Made by a program: the position numbers and the translations under genes. Positions 59,890 to 64,000 of a DNA stretch of 64,000 nucleotides are shown here, piece by piece. The DNA comes from Arthrobacter_E sp044748305 (GTDB taxonomy: Bacteria > Actinomycetota > Actinomycetes > Actinomycetales > Micrococcaceae). The notes below the pieces were generated by a model that was not told the DNA's origin, did not search any database, and saw only the letters and a program-made list of their open reading frames with translations. The DNA is taken from NCBI RefSeq assembly GCF_044748305.1, contig NZ_JBIVFT010000012.1:24698-88697 (forward strand), in the 5' to 3' direction. Position 1 is the stretch's first letter. The number at the start of each line of letters is the position of its first letter.

Positions 59890-61323
59890 ATGGACTCCCC
59901 GGCCGATGTACTCATGGAACTGCTGGAGGACTGGCTTCCCCGGCAGCGGTGGTTCCCTGCCAAGGGGCGCGAGACTTCGCTCTCGCTGGTGGCCACTCTT
60001 CCGTGCGACGTCGGACCGGGGGTCCGCGCCGAGATCCTGCTCATCGCCCTGGGGCTTCCCGGCGAGGAGGACGGTGCGATCCTGCATGTGCCGCTGCTGT
60101 TCGCCCCGCACAGCGATGCCCCGGTGGAGGCGGGCCGGACAGGCCTGATCGGGACGCTTCCGGGACCCGCCGGGCAGGCGCCCTGGGATGTCTTCGACGG
60201 CCCGCGACGTCATGAATTCATCACCGCCGTGCTGGAGATGCTGAAGAACCGGTCCGAGGTGCTCTCACCGGATGGCACACGGGTTGCCGGCCGGTCGACC
60301 CCCACCGGGCCTGAATTCCTCGCCCGGGGCGCCGAGCCGCTGTCGTTGCAGCCGATCCGAGGCGAGCAGTCGAACTCCTCGGTGATCATCGATCCAGGGA
60401 AGGACGGGATCATCCTGAAGTTCTTCCGGACGCTCTTCCCCGGACGCAATCCGGAGGTGGAACTCGGGGAGATCCTGACGCGCCTGCGGACCCAGGACGT
60501 GCCGGTCACACTCGGCTGGCTGGAGGCCCGGTGGGACGACGGCGCCGGAACGGTGGGTGCCGATCTCGCCGTGGCGCACGAGTTCCTGAGCGGGGGCCGG
60601 GACGCCTGGATGGAGGCCGTACGCTGTGCCGCCGAAGGGGTCTCCTTCGCACGGCAGGCTCATGCCATCGGGCAGGGGACGGCCCGGATCCACCGACGCC
60701 TGGCCGAGGGCTTCCCTCCCGCGGGCCCGTCCGAGACGGAAGACGTCATCACGCGCCTGGCTGCCCGCGTGCGTGAGAGCTGGGAGCCCTCACGCGCCGT
60801 CGTCGGCCCTTATGATGCGCAGATCGACCGGCTCCTCGATTCGCTTTCCGCCGTGCCGGCGCTCCCACAGCGCATTCACGGCGACCTACATCTCGGACAG
60901 ATCCTCTCGGTGCCCGTTCCGGGCGGGGATGCCGAGCGGTGGGTCTTCCTGGACTTCGAGGGGGAGCCGCTGCGCTCGGCGGCGGAACGCTCCCGGCCGG
61001 ATCTCCCGCTGCGTGATGTCGTCGGGTTGCTGCGTTCCCTGGACTACGCCGCGGGCGCCGCTCAGCGCCGGCTGGCGGATTCCGTGGTTCCGGCCGGCTG
61101 GGTCCGTGAATGCAGTGAGGCGTTCCTGGAGGGCTATTCAAGTGTGGTGCCGGGGAGGATCGACCAGCGTTCTCCCCTCTTCATGGCATTGTGGCTGGAC
61201 AAGGCCCTGTACGAGGTCCGATACGAGCAGAGCAACCGTCCCGACTGGCTGGACATCCCGGCCGGAGCGGCGCGGCTGACGCTTGAGGAACTCGCAGGCG
61301 ACGAATCGAAAGGGACACCATGA
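59890..61323 (+). CDS. Maltokinase (Pep2 type)
   Basis: A 477-residue kinase that makes maltose 1-phosphate, the GlgE donor. It has an N-terminal cap (WLPRQRWFPAKGRE at residues 15-28) and an aminoglycoside-phosphotransferase-like domain with RIHGDLHLGQIL (catalytic Asp332) and VFLDFEGEPLRS (metal-binding). ALYEVRYEQSNRPDWLDIP near the end is typical of the family. The ATG follows the treS stop with no gap, and its own stop overlaps glgB, so the proteins are made together. Confidence 0.93.
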   Translation: MDSPADVLMELLEDWLPRQRWFPAKGRETSLSLVATLPCDVGPGVRAEILLIALGLPGEEDGAILHVPLLFAPHSDAPVEAGRTGLIGTLPGPAGQAPWDVFDGPRRHEFITAVLEMLKNRSEVLSPDGTRVAGRSTPTGPEFLARGAEPLSLQPIRGEQSNSSVIIDPGKDGIILKFFRTLFPGRNPEVELGEILTRLRTQDVPVTLGWLEARWDDGAGTVGADLAVAHEFLSGGRDAWMEAVRCAAEGVSFARQAHAIGQGTARIHRRLAEGFPPAGPSETEDVITRLAARVRESWEPSRAVVGPYDAQIDRLLDSLSAVPALPQRIHGDLHLGQILSVPVPGGDAERWVFLDFEGEPLRSAAERSRPDLPLRDVVGLLRSLDYAAGAAQRRLADSVVPAGWVRECSEAFLEGYSSVVPGRIDQRSPLFMALWLDKALYEVRYEQSNRPDWLDIPAGAARLTLEELAGDESKGTP

Positions 61324-63533
61324 ACCCCACCCCGGAGGCGGCCTCGCAGGCGCCCATGCCCATCGACCGGGCCACGTTGGGTCAGGTGGCGCATGGTGAG
61401 CATCATGCTCCCCATTCCGTCCTGGGAGCCCATCTGGACGAGCGCGGGGTCGTGACCTTCCGGACGGTCAAGCACCTCGCAGAGGCCGTCACGGTGATCC
61501 TGTCCGATGACGCCCGGATCCCTCTTCAGCACGAGGAATTCGGGGTGTGGGTGGGAACCTACGTCTCTCCGGACGGTGCGCATGTGCCGGATTACCGCAT
61601 CGAGGTCCAGTATGAGAACGCCGAACCGGTAGTGGTGGACGACCCCTACCGGTACCTTCCGACCCTCGGCGAGCTGGATCTGCACCTGATCCAGGAAGGC
61701 CGTCACGAGACCCTCTGGACCGTGCTCGGCTCACATGTCCAGCACTACAGCTCCGTGCTCGGGGATGTCACTGGCGTCTCCTTCGCCGTATGGGCCCCGA
61801 ATGCCCAGGCGGTGCGGGTGGTCGGTGATTTCAACGGCTGGGACGGACGGCAGCACTCCATGCGTTCTTTGGGTTCCAGCGGTGTCTGGGAGTTGTTCAT
61901 CCCTGATCTGGCACCGGGCACCCGGTACAAGTTCGCCTTGCGGACCCGGCATGGTCACTGGGTCGAGAAGGCTGATCCGCTCGCGTTCGGCACGGAGGTT
62001 CCGCCGATGACGGCCTCCGTGGTGGTCGAACGGTCCTACGAGTTCCAGGACACCGAGTGGCTGGAGGCCCGGGCCGCCCGTGATCCGCACAATGCGCCCA
62101 TGAGCGTCTACGAGGTCCACCTCGGGTCCTGGCGGCTGGGCCTCGGCTACCGCGATCTGGCCCGGGAACTGGTGGAGTACGTACAGTGGCTGGGATTCAC
62201 CCACGTGGAGTTCATGCCGGTGGCCGAGCACCCCTTCGGGGGGTCCTGGGGTTATCAGGTGACGTCCTACTACGCGCCGACCTCCCGTTTCGGGCACCCT
62301 GACGAGTTCCGCTTCCTGGTGGACGCCCTGCACCAGGCGGGTATCGGCGTCATCATGGACTGGGTGCCGGCGCATTTCCCGAAGGACGAGTGGGCGCTCG
62401 CGCGGTTCGATGGCGAACCGCTGTACGAGCACTCTGATCCGCGCCTCGGGGAGCATCCGGACTGGGGGACGTACATCTTCGACTTCGGACGCAAGGAAGT
62501 GCGCAACTTCCTCGTGGCCAACGCGCTGTACTGGCTCGAGGAGTTCCATATCGACGCGCTGCGCGTGGACGCCGTCGCCTCGATGCTCTACCTCGACTAT
62601 TCCCGCGAATCCGGTGAGTGGGTGCCCAATCGTTTCGGCGGGCGGGAGAACCTGGAGGCGATCGCTTTCCTGCAGGAGACGAATGCGACCGTCTACAAGC
62701 GCAATCCGGGTGCCGTCACCATCGCGGAGGAGTCGACCGCTTTCCCTGGGGTCACCACTCCCACGGCCGACGGCGGTCTCGGCTTCGGCCTGAAGTGGAA
62801 CATGGGTTGGATGCACGACTCGCTGGCCTATGTGGCCGAGGACCCGGTCAACCGGCGCTGGCATCACAACACGATCACCTTCTCGCTGGTCTATGCCTTC
62901 ACGGAGAACTTCCTCCTGCCCATCAGCCATGACGAAGTCGTGCATGGCAAAGGCTCCATGCTGCGCAAGATGCCGGGTGACCGTTGGCAGCAGCTGGCCA
63001 ATCTGCGGGCCTTCCTCGCCTACCAATGGGCACATCCCGGCAAGCAGCTGATCTTCATGGGCACCGAGTTCGGCCAGGAAGCGGAGTGGAGCGAACAGCA
63101 CGGCCTCGACTGGTGGCTGGCTGATGGGCCTGATCACCGGGGAGTGCAGTTGCTGGTCCGGGCCCTGAACGGGATCTATCGGGAGACGCCCGCTCTGTGG
63201 GAGCAGGACAACACGGGGGACGGCTATCAGTGGATCAACGGTGGCGATGCCGACCGGAACGTGGTGAGTTTCGTTCGCTGGAGTGCCGATGGCGAGGCGC
63301 TGGTCTGTGCGGTCAACTTCGCCGGGGGTCCCCATCACGACTATGTGCTCGGCTTCCCGTCGGATGGGGAGTGGGTGGAGGTGCTGAACACGGACGCCCA
63401 TGAGTTCGCCGGCTCAGGAGTGACCAATGGCGGTGCGGTGATTGCGGACAACGGGCCATGGGACGGGCAGCCGGCCTCCGCCCGGGTGACGCTTCCTCCG
63501 CTGGGTGCCGTGTACTTCACCCGGCTGGCGTGA
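61320..63533 (+). CDS. glgB: 1,4-alpha-glucan branching enzyme
   Basis: A 737-residue GH13 enzyme that adds alpha-1,6 branches to alpha-glucan. Two N-terminal beta domains (about 15-215) precede the barrel; the second begins near SFAVWAPNAQAVRVVGDFNG. The barrel has HVEFMPVAEHPFGGSWGYQV, the nucleophile Asp417 in DALRVDAVASMLYLDYSR, the acid/base Glu in IAEESTAFPG near 470, and PISHDEVVHGKGSM. It ends about 60 bases before the first rRNA promoter and no clear terminator is seen between, so read-through into the rRNA operon is possible. Confidence 0.96.
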   Translation: MNPTPEAASQAPMPIDRATLGQVAHGEHHAPHSVLGAHLDERGVVTFRTVKHLAEAVTVILSDDARIPLQHEEFGVWVGTYVSPDGAHVPDYRIEVQYENAEPVVVDDPYRYLPTLGELDLHLIQEGRHETLWTVLGSHVQHYSSVLGDVTGVSFAVWAPNAQAVRVVGDFNGWDGRQHSMRSLGSSGVWELFIPDLAPGTRYKFALRTRHGHWVEKADPLAFGTEVPPMTASVVVERSYEFQDTEWLEARAARDPHNAPMSVYEVHLGSWRLGLGYRDLARELVEYVQWLGFTHVEFMPVAEHPFGGSWGYQVTSYYAPTSRFGHPDEFRFLVDALHQAGIGVIMDWVPAHFPKDEWALARFDGEPLYEHSDPRLGEHPDWGTYIFDFGRKEVRNFLVANALYWLEEFHIDALRVDAVASMLYLDYSRESGEWVPNRFGGRENLEAIAFLQETNATVYKRNPGAVTIAEESTAFPGVTTPTADGGLGFGLKWNMGWMHDSLAYVAEDPVNRRWHHNTITFSLVYAFTENFLLPISHDEVVHGKGSMLRKMPGDRWQQLANLRAFLAYQWAHPGKQLIFMGTEFGQEAEWSEQHGLDWWLADGPDHRGVQLLVRALNGIYRETPALWEQDNTGDGYQWINGGDADRNVVSFVRWSADGEALVCAVNFAGGPHHDYVLGFPSDGEWVEVLNTDAHEFAGSGVTNGGAVIADNGPWDGQPASARVTLPPLGAVYFTRLA

Positions 63534-63598
63534 ACCGACGACGCGGTGCCCGGAAGCCATGATGCGCTGAAGGTGTAAAGCCCCAGCTCAGAGGGGAT

Positions 63599-63627
63599 TT
63601 GGCAGAAGGCTTCCACGGTGGTAGAGT
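63599..63627 (+). promoter_or_regulatory. rRNA operon promoter, upstream
   Basis: TTGGCA (63599-63604) and TAGAGT (63622-63627) are separated by exactly 17 bases, a good housekeeping-type promoter about 315 bases before 16S. Confidence 0.7.
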
Positions 63628-63702
63628 TATTACCCGCACCGCAGGGAAGAGTTGCTCCGCAGGAGTCAACCGACCACGCCGGGAATCGCGAATAATTCAT
63701 CC

Positions 63703-63720
63703 GGCTCTCATATGAGAGCC
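63703..63720. promoter_or_regulatory. Perfect palindrome between the two rRNA promoters
   Basis: GGCTCTCATATGAGAGCC is an 18-base perfect palindrome, 20 bases before the second promoter. It could bind a dimeric protein or form a hairpin in the upstream transcript. It is not a known box to me. Confidence 0.5.
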
Positions 63721-63740
63721 AACTGAATGAAAGAAGCGAT

Positions 63741-63769
63741 TTGCGCCGAGGAATTCGGGGTGGTAAGCT
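63741..63769 (+). promoter_or_regulatory. rRNA operon promoter, downstream
   Basis: TTGCGC (63741-63746) and TAAGCT (63764-63769) are spaced by 17 bases, about 170 bases before 16S. The -35 box is weaker than that of the upstream promoter. Confidence 0.55.
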
Positions 63770-63832
63770 TGATAAGTTGCTTCGGCGGCGAAGGGCTGGT
63801 GAAAAACCGGCTTCACAGCTCCGAAAGCAGTC

Positions 63833-63855
63833 TGTTGTTTGAGAACTCAATAGTG
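63833..63855 (+). promoter_or_regulatory. rRNA leader antitermination/processing element
   Basis: The run TGTTGTTTGAGAACTCAATA and the following GTG match the conserved leader segment found upstream of actinobacterial 16S genes, where Nus-factor antitermination and processing signals lie. The assignment is by recall of the sequence pattern. Confidence 0.6.
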
Positions 63856-63940
63856 TGTCATGTTTTTTTGATACCAATGTTTTTTGGTAATCACTGGCTA
63901 TCACCCCGTGGTGGTTGGTGTTTGCTGGGTTTTGAATTTC

Positions 63941-64000
<60 letters not shown>

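Noticed and set aside
58081..60213. A 710-codon minus-strand frame opposite treS and the maltokinase gene
   Set aside because: Antisense shadow without domains, covering two genes of a tight operon.

Overview
The window is a 64 kb piece of a high-GC Gram-positive chromosome, most likely an actinobacterium of the Micrococcaceae (Arthrobacter-like). The reasons are a CarD/LpqE-like/ispD/ispF/cysS/rlmB neighbourhood of actinobacterial type, SenX3-RegX3 with PhoU, a Bpa-type proteasome activator ending in GQYL, the GlgE-TreS-maltokinase-GlgB pathway, many GTG starts, and an rRNA leader of actinobacterial type. The genus is inferred from gene content only. No prophage, insertion sequence, CRISPR array or toxin-rich island was seen.

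Layout. 1-6.4 kb: tail of an FAD/NAD(P)-binding protein, a very large secreted nuclease/nucleotidase, a VOC protein and tRNA-Ser(UGA). 6.6-13.7 kb: a secreted S1 protease, a quinone oxidoreductase, cstA with its YbdD-like partner, bpa with an unknown gene, an aldo/keto reductase and tRNA-Thr(CGU). 14-21.6 kb: a phosphonatase-like HAD hydrolase, a secreted TAP-like peptidase lipoprotein, holB, tmk, a trans-sulfuration enzyme, DUF2516, a methyltransferase and gpmA. 21.6-26.4 kb: phoU divergent from senX3-regX3 with a PHO-box-like repeat between them, a small membrane protein, an LpqE-like lipoprotein and carD. 26.5-31.8 kb: an apparent insertion between carD and ispD with a 1194-residue secreted BNR_4 protein resembling polysaccharide lyases, a VOC protein, a small membrane protein and a divergent TetR regulator. 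31.8-39.6 kb: ispD, ispF, a MerR regulator, cysS, rlmB, glgX, and a secreted or tethered guanyl-specific ribonuclease with its barstar-like inhibitor. 39.7-53.1 kb: a complete phenylacetate (paa) catabolic cluster with two TetR regulators. 53.3-63.5 kb: glgP divergent from glgE-treS-mak-glgB. 63.6-64 kb: rRNA promoters, leader and the first 60 bases of 16S rRNA.

How the genes work together. The paa genes activate phenylacetate to its CoA ester (PaaK), epoxidise the ring (PaaABCDE), open it (PaaZ) and beta-oxidise the product (PaaJ, enoyl-CoA hydratase, hydroxyacyl-CoA dehydrogenase, PaaG), with PaaI as rescue thioesterase. Repeated ACCG-N6-CGGT-type palindromes lie in front of the paa transcription units. 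The glg/tre block interconverts trehalose, maltose 1-phosphate and alpha-glucan, with GlgX and GlgP for breakdown. PhoU/SenX3/RegX3, the secreted nuclease-nucleotidase and the phosphonatase-like enzyme point to phosphate acquisition. Several genes have a TAnnnT box only 6-7 nt before the start codon, which suggests leaderless transcripts.
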